DNA from: Ruegeria faecimaris
Lineage (GTDB): Bacteria; Pseudomonadota; Alphaproteobacteria; Rhodobacterales; Rhodobacteraceae
DNA length: 64,000 nucleotides
NCBI RefSeq assembly: GCF_900182615.1
Contig: NZ_FXTE01000001.1
Location: 124,001-188,000 of the forward strand
Direction: 5' to 3'
The position numbers and the translations under genes were made by a program. The notes beneath the pieces are model-generated. The model ran no database searches, was not told the DNA's origin, and worked only from the letters and a program-made list of their open reading frames with translations. Positions 1 through 7,425 of this stretch are shown here, one piece after another. The number at the start of each line of letters is the position of its first letter. Positions within the stretch are counted from its first letter, which is position 1.

Positions 1-440
1 ACGGGGATATCGCGCGCATTATGCCAGTCTGTGATATAAACTTCGCAATTCACCAAGAGGCTTTTTACGGTGGACCGAAGCAAAGTGGCGTAATGTCCAG
101 ACATCGGGGCGACCAACAGCACCTTGCGGGGCTGTTCGGCGCGGCCATTGACACGTATATGTATCAAATCACCAAAAGGGCGTTCGATCACCGGGACAAT
201 ATCGACCAGATGATCCTTGCCGTCTGCGCAAGTGAATGTACGGATTCCCCAGTCGGGTTTTACAACCATGCGCTGGAACGTCCGCTCAGTCACCTCGCCC
301 CAGGCGGCCATCATGCTGAACGCAGGGTTGGGCACCATCGAAAACAGCGGATAAGAAGCCATGGCACTTGCCGTAGCACCCATCCACTGATTGGTGTTGC
401 GCAGCGTTTCCATAAGATCGTAGGTCATCATGTAGCGCAT
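1..440 (-). CDS. phaZ: Intracellular polyhydroxyalkanoate depolymerase PhaZ, N-terminal part (cut by the window edge)
   Basis: About 146 N-terminal residues are present and the rest lies off the left edge. The translation runs MRYMMTYDLMETLR, then VLLVAPMSGHYATLLR, then DWHNARDIPV, matching intracellular PHB depolymerases of the alpha/beta-hydrolase fold. These degrade the storage polyester in native granules. The start was chosen because AGGAGG (complement of 449-454) lies 8 bases upstream. The gene is divergent from the PHA synthase across about 110 bases holding a PhaR-like box, so synthesis and degradation may share control. Family assignment is firm; catalytic residues beyond the edge cannot be checked. 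Confidence 0.9.
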   Translation of the reverse strand, partial: MRYMMTYDLMETLRNTNQWMGATASAMASYPLFSMVPNPAFSMMAAWGEVTERTFQRMVVKPDWGIRTFTCADGKDHLVDIVPVIERPFGDLIHIRVNGRAEQPRKVLLVAPMSGHYATLLRSTVKSLLVNCEVYITDWHNARDIP

Positions 441-516
441 GAAATGGGCCTCCTGAGTGTCAGCCTGATAATTCGGACCATTCGTCGCTTTGCCCCCCGA
501 CGCCCACGACGTTATT

Positions 517-527
517 CTGCATAGCAG
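517..527. promoter_or_regulatory. Putative PhaR-binding box between phaZ and phaC
   Basis: CTGC-ATA-GCAG, an exact CTGC-N3-GCAG palindrome, lies in the phaZ-phaC divergent intergenic region 25 bases before the phaC start. The same pattern occurs twice before phaP and in imperfect form before phaR. CTGC/GCAG motifs are known targets of the PhaR repressor in Paracoccus and Rhodobacter. Binding here is inferred. Confidence 0.6.
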
Positions 528-551
528 CGAGGTTAGGGTGGAATTGTTAAA

Positions 552-2354
552 ATGACAACAAGTGAAGATAACGCGCCAGAGCTGTCCGAGGAACACCTTG
601 AACGGATTAGAGAAAATATGACGAAAGTCGAAGAATTGTCGAAAAGGCTGATCGATGTGATGGCTGGCAAAGAGGCGCACACTCCCGCTTTGGACGGTCC
701 GAATCAAGATCTTTTCGCAAGAGCAGCAACTTCGTATTTCGCTGAAGCGTGGCAGAATCCCGCCAAGCTTCTGGAACATCAGGTCGCCTTCTGGGGACAA
801 TCCGTTATGAACTTTGCTGAGGCTCAGCAGGCGCTGGCCGCCGGCGGGGTCGAGGACAGCGAACCCGGACCCAAGGATAAACGGTTCTCAAACCCTCTTT
901 GGGACACCAATCCCTATTTCCGGTTTATTCGCCAGCAGTATCAGACAAACGCCGATGCAATCGCGCAGGCGGTTGCTTCGGTCGACGATCTGGACGGCAA
1001 GGACAAGCAGAGGCTGCATTTCTTTTCGCAACAGATCATTGACTTGATGTCTCCGACGAATTTTCTGGCCTCCAATCCCGACGCGCTGGAAAAGGCGGTC
1101 GAGACGGAAGGGCAATCGCTGATCAAAGGGCTAGAGAATCTAGTTGCGGACCTAGAAGCCAATAATGGTGAAATGGTTGTCAGACTGGCGGATGAATCCG
1201 CGTTCAAGCTTGGCGAGAATATCGCGACAACTCCGGGCGACGTGGTCTATCGCAACAGGCTTATGGAGTTGATCCAGTACAAACCCACGACCGAGACCGT
1301 ACACGAGACCCCGATCGTTCTGTTTCCGCCCTGGATCAACAAATACTATATTCTGGACCTTAAGGCGCAGAACAGCCTCATCAAATGGGTGACCGAGCAA
1401 GGCTATACCCTGTTTGTTGTAAGTTGGGTTAATGCGGATGCTTCTCATGCCGAGGTCGGTATGGGCGACTATGTCGAAGAGGGATTTCTGACCGCCATCG
1501 AGACCGTCAAGTCGATCTGTAAGGTCAAGCAGGTCAATGCGGTGGGATATTGCATTGCCGGCACCACGTTGAGCTTGACGCTGTCCCTGATGAAACAGCG
1601 TGGCGACAAATCCATCAAATCGGCGACCTTCTTCACAACCTTGACCGATTTCGGTGAACAGGGAGAATTCACGCCGTTCCTACAGAATGACTTTGTCGAT
1701 GGCATTCAAGAACAAGTGACAAAAGACGGTATCCTAAAAGCATGGGTCATAGGTCGTACCATGTCGTTCCTGCGATCGAATGACCTGATCTACGGCCCTG
1801 CCATTCGAAGCTATATGATGGGCGAGACCCCTCCGGCGTTTGATTTGCTCTACTGGAACGGGGATGGCGCAAATCTTCCGGGCAAAATGGCAATCGAGTA
1901 TTTGCGGGGGCTTTGCCAGAGAAATCAATTTGTGACCGACGGTTTCGATTTGCTTGGGCACAAACTGCATATCCGCGACGTTGATGTTCCTTTGATGGCC
2001 ATCAGCTGTGAAACCGACCATATCGCCGCCTGGAAAGATTGTTATCGGGGTGTGCAGCAGATGGGGTCACGTTCGAAGACGTTTGTCGTTTCGGAATCCG
2101 GTCACATAGCAGGCATCGTGAACCCGCCGAGCAAGAAGAAATACGGCCACTACACAAACCCTGATCTCAATGCGGATGCCGATGCGTGGATGAAAGAGGC
2201 CGATTTTCATAAAGGGTCCTGGTGGCCGCAGTGGGAAGCTTGGCTGAAGAAGAGATCCGGCAAGCAGATCCCCGCGCGCCAAGTGGGCGATTCGGGATAC
2301 GCTTCCCTGGCCGAGGCACCAGGAACCTATGTTTTGGTGAAGGCAACAGATTGA
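552..2354 (+). CDS. phaC: Class I poly(3-hydroxyalkanoate) synthase PhaC
   Basis: Polymerises (R)-3-hydroxyacyl-CoA into polyester at the granule surface. The protein is 600 residues, the usual class I size. An N-terminal PhaC_N region precedes an alpha/beta-hydrolase core. The lipase-like box reads GYCIAG with nucleophile Cys334; Asp489 (in CETDHIAAW) and His518 (in SGHIAG) complete the expected triad. The upstream ribosome-binding site is weak (AGGGTGG, 535-541), but the N-terminus is typical. It is divergent from phaZ and is followed by phaP and phaR, the standard Rhodobacterales order. There is no phaE, so this is not a class III enzyme. Confidence 0.97.
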   Translation: MTTSEDNAPELSEEHLERIRENMTKVEELSKRLIDVMAGKEAHTPALDGPNQDLFARAATSYFAEAWQNPAKLLEHQVAFWGQSVMNFAEAQQALAAGGVEDSEPGPKDKRFSNPLWDTNPYFRFIRQQYQTNADAIAQAVASVDDLDGKDKQRLHFFSQQIIDLMSPTNFLASNPDALEKAVETEGQSLIKGLENLVADLEANNGEMVVRLADESAFKLGENIATTPGDVVYRNRLMELIQYKPTTETVHETPIVLFPPWINKYYILDLKAQNSLIKWVTEQGYTLFVVSWVNADASHAEVGMGDYVEEGFLTAIETVKSICKVKQVNAVGYCIAGTTLSLTLSLMKQRGDKSIKSATFFTTLTDFGEQGEFTPFLQNDFVDGIQEQVTKDGILKAWVIGRTMSFLRSNDLIYGPAIRSYMMGETPPAFDLLYWNGDGANLPGKMAIEYLRGLCQRNQFVTDGFDLLGHKLHIRDVDVPLMAISCETDHIAAWKDCYRGVQQMGSRSKTFVVSESGHIAGIVNPPSKKKYGHYTNPDLNADADAWMKEADFHKGSWWPQWEAWLKKRSGKQIPARQVGDSGYASLAEAPGTYVLVKATD

Positions 2355-2376
2355 TTTTTAACAGTTTAGAAAAATA

Positions 2377-2393
2377 TTGCTGCAGTGCAGCAA
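2377..2393. promoter_or_regulatory. Putative PhaR operator, copy 1 upstream of phaP
   Basis: TTGCTGC-AGT-GCAGCAA is a perfect 7-base inverted repeat with a 3-base spacer, 96 bases before the phaP start. Its centre is exactly 30 bases (about three helical turns) from the second copy, so two dimers could bind the same face. It matches the CTGC-N3-GCAG PhaR target pattern. Confidence 0.7.
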
Positions 2394-2407
2394 GAAAAAA
2401 CTTGCAA

Positions 2408-2422
2408 TGCTGCGATGCAGCA
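2408..2422. promoter_or_regulatory. Putative PhaR operator, copy 2 upstream of phaP
   Basis: TGCTGC-GAT-GCAGCA is a perfect 6-base inverted repeat with a 3-base spacer, 66 bases before the phaP start. Together with copy 1 it would let PhaR repress phasin synthesis when no polymer is present to titrate it. Confidence 0.7.
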
Positions 2423-2488
2423 ACGATATTGTCCTCAAGCTGATGAAGCCCGGGGTTGGCCCGGATCGGCAAGCAAAGGATTTGGACA

Positions 2489-2935
2489 ATGGCAAAGACT
2501 CAAGACTTTACCGCGACCCTGAAAGACATGATGGGTGCATTCCCTGTTGACACCACCGCTCTGGAAGGTGCGTTCAACACCACCGCGACCCTGAACGAAA
2601 AGCTGTCGGGCGTTGCTCTGGAAGCGGCTGAGAAATCCGCTGAGATTTCGAACAAATGGACCAAGGAAACCCTGGCCAAACTGTCCGATATGTCGAAAGC
2701 GAAATCTGACCCTGCAGATTACGCAAAAGCTGCAACCGACTACGCAAGCGCGTCGGCTGAAGTTGCTGCTGAAAACCTGGCTGCTTTCGCTGAAATCGCG
2801 AAAAAAGTTCAGTCGGAAACCGTTGAGCTGCTGATGGCTGCTGGCAAAAACGCTGCAGAAGACGCAACTGCCGTTGTCAAAAAAGCAACCAACGACGTGT
2901 CCACTGCTGCGAAAAAAGCAGCTGGCGCCAAGTAA
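2489..2935 (+). CDS. phaP: Phasin, PHA granule-associated protein
   Basis: Small amphipathic helical protein that coats PHA granules and controls their number and size. The 148 residues are almost entirely Ala/Lys/Glu/Thr-rich helix with no signal peptide, as in Phasin_2 family members; the tail is rich in alanine and lysine. The ATG at 2489 was chosen because AAGGA (2476-2480) precedes it at good spacing; an in-frame ATG 11 codons upstream has no such site and adds atypical sequence. The gene stands alone between two PhaR-like operators and a strong terminator, fitting tight PhaR control. Confidence 0.93.
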   Translation: MAKTQDFTATLKDMMGAFPVDTTALEGAFNTTATLNEKLSGVALEAAEKSAEISNKWTKETLAKLSDMSKAKSDPADYAKAATDYASASAEVAAENLAAFAEIAKKVQSETVELLMAAGKNAAEDATAVVKKATNDVSTAAKKAAGAK

Positions 2936-2984
2936 GGTAAGATAGCGAGGCGCACCCACTCCTCCCATTTGGTGCAATCGCGTT

Positions 2985-3017
2985 GGGCAGGTCGAAAGAC
3001 CTGCCCTTTCTTTTTGT
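2985..3017 (+). terminator. Rho-independent terminator after phaP
   Basis: GGGCAGGTC-GAAA-GACCTGCCC is a perfect 9-base-pair stem with a GNRA tetraloop, followed by TTTCTTTTT. It separates phaP from phaR. Confidence 0.9.
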
Positions 3018-3036
3018 TCTGCACTCGCATAATCTC

Positions 3037-3051
3037 TGCTGCAATGCATCA
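3037..3051. promoter_or_regulatory. Putative imperfect PhaR box upstream of phaR
   Basis: TGCTGC-AAT-GCATCA is one mismatch away from the phaP-type operator (GCATCA for GCAGCA). It lies 21-35 bases before the phaR start, so it could support weak autorepression. It is a single imperfect copy. Confidence 0.45.
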
Positions 3052-3071
3052 TTCCTTGGGGAGGGTAGACG

Positions 3072-3626
3072 GTGTCAGAACAAGAAAAACCGTTGCTAAT
3101 CAAACGATATGCCAGCCGTCGGCTGTATAACACTGAAACCAGTGACTATGTCACGCTCGAAGATATTGCGGCATTCATACGTGACGGTCGCGAAGTTCAG
3201 ATCATAGACCTGAAGACTGGGGATGATCTGACACGGCAATATCTGCTGCAAATCATTGCCGAGCATGAAAGCCGCGGTGAGAATGTCCTGCCGGTGAACG
3301 TGCTGAACGATCTTGTGCGTAGCTATATGTTGCCGGGCGGAGGAGTGATGCCGCAATTCCTGCAAAGCTCGTTCGAAATGCTGCGCGAAAGCCAAAGCAA
3401 AATGATGGAAAACATGTCTGCGATGAATCCGATGACCCAGATTCCGGGTTTCGAAGCACTGCAAGCGCAGCAAAAGGCATTTCTGAAGGCGATGACCAGC
3501 GGCATTTCCGGCAGTTGGTCCGGTCCGGAAACGGATAGCGAGGCCAAACCCCAGTCGAGTGAGGATCTGGACGACATCAAGAAGCAGTTGGCGGAGTTGC
3601 AGCAAAAGCTGTCTAAACTGAACTGA
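3072..3626 (+). CDS. phaR: Polyhydroxyalkanoate synthesis repressor PhaR
   Basis: DNA- and PHB-binding regulator: it represses phasin expression and is released when polymer forms. The 184 residues open with the PHB/PHA accumulation regulator DNA-binding domain (roughly residues 8-70, with IKRYASRRLYNTETSDYVTL), followed by the PHB_acc region (SFEMLRESQSKMMENM) and a C-terminal coiled-coil-like segment. The start is GTG, supported by GGGGAGGG at 3058-3065. It sits directly downstream of phaP but behind a terminator, so it has its own promoter. Confidence 0.95.
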   Translation: MSEQEKPLLIKRYASRRLYNTETSDYVTLEDIAAFIRDGREVQIIDLKTGDDLTRQYLLQIIAEHESRGENVLPVNVLNDLVRSYMLPGGGVMPQFLQSSFEMLRESQSKMMENMSAMNPMTQIPGFEALQAQQKAFLKAMTSGISGSWSGPETDSEAKPQSSEDLDDIKKQLAELQQKLSKLN

Positions 3627-3647
3627 ATTTGTCCACACAATGAAATA

Positions 3648-3675
3648 GGCCCGCCGCTGGCGGGCCTTTTCGTTT
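3648..3675 (+). terminator. Rho-independent terminator after phaR
   Basis: GGCCCGCC-GCT-GGCGGGCC, a perfect 8-base-pair stem, is followed by TTTTCGTTT 22 bases after the phaR stop. It lies just before the 3' end of the convergent aminotransferase gene. Confidence 0.85.
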
Positions 3676-3688
3676 GAATTCAGCTTGT

Positions 3689-4912
3689 TCAGGTTCCAAA
3701 TGCGATTTTCGGGGCGGTAATTTCCCCTACTGAAGCCAACAGAATATCAGCGATCACATCCAGTTCCGCGCCTGTCAGGCGTACAGGCAGGCGCACGTCG
3801 CAAGCTTTCATCAGCATGTTTCGCGTTTGTGGCAGCTCGGTCTGTTCCGGCAGGAATTGCCAGTTCCAAAAGGCACGGGCGTTGTCTTCACTCAGGCCGA
3901 ATACCTGAACTTTCACCCCGCGTGCTTCGGATGCTGCGGCAAAGGCGCGGATATCATCATCGCTTAGGTCAACCAGATTGAACTGGATCGAGTCCGGCGC
4001 CCGGCGCTCTGGCACCAGCGGGGCAGGCACGTTGATATAGGGCGATGAGTTCAGGCGCTCTGCCACATAGTCGTGGTTTTGCAACCCATCGTGGACACGG
4101 CGTGCCAATTCAGGCATCTGGGGACGGATTACTGCAGCGCTCAGGTTGCTCATCCGCAGGTTATACAGCGGCAACTGGTTCTGCCAGCGGCCAAAGGCCT
4201 CTTTGAGTTCCGATGAGTTGTCGCCACGCGGACCTTTGTGTTTCTTCCAGTTATGTTCGTAGGCGCCGGACATGATCACGGCACGCGCCACCAGATCAGC
4301 GTCGTCGGTTATCAGAATGCCACCTTCGCCCGCATTGATCATCTTGTAGGACTGAAACGAGAAACAGCCGATCTTCCCAATCGTCCCAATATTGCGGCCA
4401 TGCCAAGTTGTCCCCAGCGAATGGGCTGCGTCCTCGATCACCGGAATGTCGCGCGCGCTGCACAGAGTCATGATCGCGTCCATATCCGAAGTATGTCCGC
4501 GCATATGGCTAATGATCACGGCCTGCACGTTATCCAGTTTGGCGGCAAAGTCATCCATGTCGATGCGATAATTGTCACCCACCTCACACAATACGGGGAT
4601 GCAATCCGCATGTATGACCGATGAGGGCACCGCCGCAAAGGTAAAGCCCGGTATCAGCACCCGCGCGTCCCGCGGCAAACCCAGCGCCTTGAGCGATAGG
4701 AACAGTGCCGCCGAGCAGGACGATACAGCCAGCGCGTATTTCGTGCCCAGCAGTTCCGCGAATTCCGACTCGAGCAGCGCAACCGGAGCGTCCTGCGGCG
4801 CAGTGTAGCGGAACAGGTCGCCTGACTGCATCAGGGCATCAATGGCGTCGCGGGCGGCCGCGGGGATGGGTTCGGCGTCATGGACGTTCGGAGGCAGCGT
4901 CATATTTGGCAT
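3689..4912 (-). CDS. DegT/DnrJ/EryC1/StrS-family PLP-dependent aminotransferase
   Basis: Predicted PLP enzyme of aminotransferase fold type I, 407 residues. The PLP lysine is Lys190 in FSFQSYKMINAGEGG; Asp161 in EDAAHS should hold the pyridine nitrogen. Family members usually aminate keto-sugars, but some act on other carbonyls. Here no sugar-nucleotide or glycosyltransferase gene is adjacent: the gene stands alone between phaR (convergent) and a divergent SUMF1-like gene, so the substrate cannot be named. The family call is secure, the specific function is not. Confidence 0.88.
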   Translation of the reverse strand: MPNMTLPPNVHDAEPIPAAARDAIDALMQSGDLFRYTAPQDAPVALLESEFAELLGTKYALAVSSCSAALFLSLKALGLPRDARVLIPGFTFAAVPSSVIHADCIPVLCEVGDNYRIDMDDFAAKLDNVQAVIISHMRGHTSDMDAIMTLCSARDIPVIEDAAHSLGTTWHGRNIGTIGKIGCFSFQSYKMINAGEGGILITDDADLVARAVIMSGAYEHNWKKHKGPRGDNSSELKEAFGRWQNQLPLYNLRMSNLSAAVIRPQMPELARRVHDGLQNHDYVAERLNSSPYINVPAPLVPERRAPDSIQFNLVDLSDDDIRAFAAASEARGVKVQVFGLSEDNARAFWNWQFLPEQTELPQTRNMLMKACDVRLPVRLTGAELDVIADILLASVGEITAPKIAFGT

Positions 4913-5112
4913 TCCTGAATTCTATCTTTGGGAAAGATAAAGCTAATGAAGTGTCAATCCAAGCCCTTAATCTTCAGGGTGGCGAAATTTCACTATTCTG
5001 TCGTAGTCAGAGAGACACTGGTTGGCTTACCCCGCGTAGCGGGAAATTCTTTTGAACTTGCAACTTTGGGGGAAGTAAGGTGGCAATGGATCTTCTTTGA
5101 CGTTGTTCTCGT

Positions 5113-6093
5113 ATGATGGGTTGGATCACTGCATTGACTATCATTCGTTTGGCCCTTTGGGGCGCGCTTTCAACTTTCGCTTCGGCGGTTCACGCAGATT
5201 ATCTTCTGTCGGATGGCACTGAAGTTGCGCCGCTTCAGATGTTTCAGGAATGCGATGTTTGCCCTGAGATGATTGCCTTGCCTATGGGTGAGTTCATGAT
5301 GGGTGGACCACCGGGAGAATCGAAACGAAACTTTCATTGGGATGAAAAAGGGCGCCGACCCGCGACAGCGGAAGAGCCGTATATCGCGCATCGTGAAGGT
5401 CCGGTTCATAGCGTCAGAATAGATCTGTCCTTTGCCATGGGACGTAACGAGGTTACCCGTGATGAGTGGATGGCCTGCGTTGAAGATGGGGGATGTAGCA
5501 AATATGTGCCGGAAGATTTTGTAATCGGCGATAGTTTTGAGCGCATAGATCTTACGGGCAATCATCCAGTGAATGATGTGTCTTATTTGGATGCTTTGGC
5601 TTACACGGATTGGCTGAACAAAAAACTCGGGATAGATGCCTACCGCTTACCAACGGAAGCCGAATGGGAATATGCCGCCCGTGCCGGAACGCAGACTCCT
5701 TTTGCGCAAGGAGAGGAAGTTACGACGGATCAGGCCAATTTCCATGCCAAACCGACAGAAGAGATGATTGGTGAAAAGCGGCCGGATTTAGTGTGGCGCG
5801 GTTACCCAGTTCGCGTTGATGAACTTGATGCCTCCAATGCTTGGGGTCTTCAGCATATGTCGGGGAATGTCGGGGAAAGAACGATGTCCTGCTGGACAGC
5901 GACGCACCCGGGTTGGTCGACTTCCAGCCAGCACTTAGAGATGGCGAGATCAGTCGATTGTCACAGGCGGGTTGTAAAAGGCGGTTCTTATCCATTTGCT
6001 ATGGATTTTTCGCGCGCTGCAAGTCGCGGTGGGGCGGGCATTGATTGGCGGTCAAAATTGACGGGCTTTCGTATCCTGAGAGAGTTTAAGTGA
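5113..6093 (+). CDS. Exported SUMF1/formylglycine-generating-enzyme-fold protein with degenerate signature
   Basis: Residues 1 to about 28 look like a signal peptide (hydrophobic stretch ending STFASAVHADY). The remainder is an FGE-sulfatase/SUMF1 fold: IALPMGEFMMGG, EVTRDEWMAC, HPVNDVSYLDAL, YRLPTEAEWEYAARAG and the terminal GFRILREF. The usual GNVWEW signature reads GNVGER, losing both tryptophans. It is therefore unlikely to be a genuine formylglycine generator, and no sulfatase is nearby. A second ATG follows the first directly, and no clear ribosome-binding site precedes either. The gene and the roughly 200 AT-richer bases upstream look less GC-rich than the neighbours, which may reflect acquisition. 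Confidence 0.8.
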   Translation: MMGWITALTIIRLALWGALSTFASAVHADYLLSDGTEVAPLQMFQECDVCPEMIALPMGEFMMGGPPGESKRNFHWDEKGRRPATAEEPYIAHREGPVHSVRIDLSFAMGRNEVTRDEWMACVEDGGCSKYVPEDFVIGDSFERIDLTGNHPVNDVSYLDALAYTDWLNKKLGIDAYRLPTEAEWEYAARAGTQTPFAQGEEVTTDQANFHAKPTEEMIGEKRPDLVWRGYPVRVDELDASNAWGLQHMSGNVGERTMSCWTATHPGWSTSSQHLEMARSVDCHRRVVKGGSYPFAMDFSRAASRGGAGIDWRSKLTGFRILREFK

Positions 6094-6114
6094 GTTTCTC
6101 TGACAATCTCGAAA

Positions 6115-7419
6115 TCAGAATCCCAGCCGGTCCCGCAGGGAGAACCATGTCATCGCCAGCACCAGCAACGGGCTGCGTAGGGCTGCGCCGCCCGGAAAGG
6201 GCAGGGCGGGTACGCGGGACATGGTGTCGAACCCTTCGGCTTGGCCCTGAATGGCCATCGCCATCAACTGCCCGGCATGGGTCGCCGTGCCGACCCCATG
6301 GCCAGAATAGCCCGAGGCCGACAGGATATTGGGCGCAACCCGTGTCAGGTAGGGCATTCGCCGCATGGTGATGCCCAGAGTACCGCCCCAGGCATAGTCG
6401 ATCTTTACATCGCGCAGATGCGGGAAAATCTCGGTCATCGGCTTGCGCACCTTGGAGGCGATATCTGTGGGGAAGCGGTAGCCATAGCTTTCCCCGCCGC
6501 CGAATAGCAGGCGGTTGTCGGCGCTGAGGCGAAAATAGTTCACCACAAACTTGGTATCAGCGACGGCGACATCCCGGGTCAGGACACGGGCGGCATCGGT
6601 GCCCAAAGGCTCGGTCGCGGCGATGAAATTGTTGATCGGCATGACGCGCGACGCCACTTTGCCGTTCAGATCGCCGAGATAGCCGTTGCAGGCCAGAATG
6701 ACGTGGTTGGCCGTCACCTTTCCCTGCGGGGTTTGCACGATGGCCGGATCGACTTCGTCGATCCCGGTGACCTCGGTGCTTTCAAATATGCGCACGCCGG
6801 CCTTGGCTGCGGCATCAGCCAGCCCCAAGGCAAAGTTCAGCGGGTGCAGATGCGCCGCCCCCATGTCCAGATAACCTCCGCGATAGGTTGGGGATGGGCA
6901 CAAGCCATGCGCCGCGCCTTCGTCCAGCAGCTCCATATGGTCATACCCATATCGCGCGGACAGATGCGCCGCGTGGTCGTGGAGGTCTTGCTGATCCCCG
7001 GTGCTGAGGCCCAGAACCGCCACGCCCGGTTTCAGATCACAGTCGATTTTGTGCTTTTCGATCAGCGATTTGACCAGATCCTTGGCATCTTCGGCCAGAT
7101 CCCACAGCTTAGCGGCATCGTCATCGCCGACCAGGCGTTCAAGGTCTTCCTGATCCATCCGCTGGGCGCTGCCCAGCTGCCCGCCATTGCGGCCTGACGC
7201 TCCGAAACCAACGCGATGCGCCTCAAGCAGCACGACGTCGAACCCGGCCTCGGCCAGATGCAGCGCGGCGGACAGGCCAGTATAGCCGCCACCGACCACA
7301 CAGACATCCGCTTTGGTATCCCCAGCAAGCGCGGGAAAACGGTCGAGTGTGTTGGCCGTCGCGGCATACCAGCTGGCCGGATACTCGGCCTTGCGGTCGT
7401 TGGAATAGAGGAGATTCAT
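6115..7419 (-). CDS. puuB: FAD-dependent amine oxidase, gamma-glutamylputrescine oxidase (PuuB)-like
   Basis: DAO-superfamily flavoprotein of 434 residues. The N-terminus resembles PuuB (YPASWYAATA), followed by a dinucleotide-binding GGGYTGLSAALHLAEAG near residues 43-59 and GASGRNGGQ, a typical PuuB motif. PuuB oxidises gamma-glutamylputrescine to the aldehyde. It lies 6 bases after the stop of a glutamine-synthetase-like gene on the same strand, so the two are probably co-transcribed, giving a ligase-oxidase-hydrolase set. Other N-gamma-glutamyl amines are possible substrates. No puuC aldehyde dehydrogenase is seen here. Confidence 0.83.
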   Translation of the reverse strand: MNLLYSNDRKAEYPASWYAATANTLDRFPALAGDTKADVCVVGGGYTGLSAALHLAEAGFDVVLLEAHRVGFGASGRNGGQLGSAQRMDQEDLERLVGDDDAAKLWDLAEDAKDLVKSLIEKHKIDCDLKPGVAVLGLSTGDQQDLHDHAAHLSARYGYDHMELLDEGAAHGLCPSPTYRGGYLDMGAAHLHPLNFALGLADAAAKAGVRIFESTEVTGIDEVDPAIVQTPQGKVTANHVILACNGYLGDLNGKVASRVMPINNFIAATEPLGTDAARVLTRDVAVADTKFVVNYFRLSADNRLLFGGGESYGYRFPTDIASKVRKPMTEIFPHLRDVKIDYAWGGTLGITMRRMPYLTRVAPNILSASGYSGHGVGTATHAGQLMAMAIQGQAEGFDTMSRVPALPFPGGAALRSPLLVLAMTWFSLRDRLGF

Positions 7420-7425
7420 CGCGGC

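Noticed and set aside
21-524. Plus-strand open frame at the left edge
   Set aside because: It is the shadow of the phaZ gene, whose translation on the minus strand matches PHA depolymerase and has an AGGAGG site.
4913-5112. AT-richer gap between the aminotransferase and the SUMF1-like gene
   Set aside because: Short open frames here have no start signals or family resemblance. No RNA gene or mobile-element end was seen.
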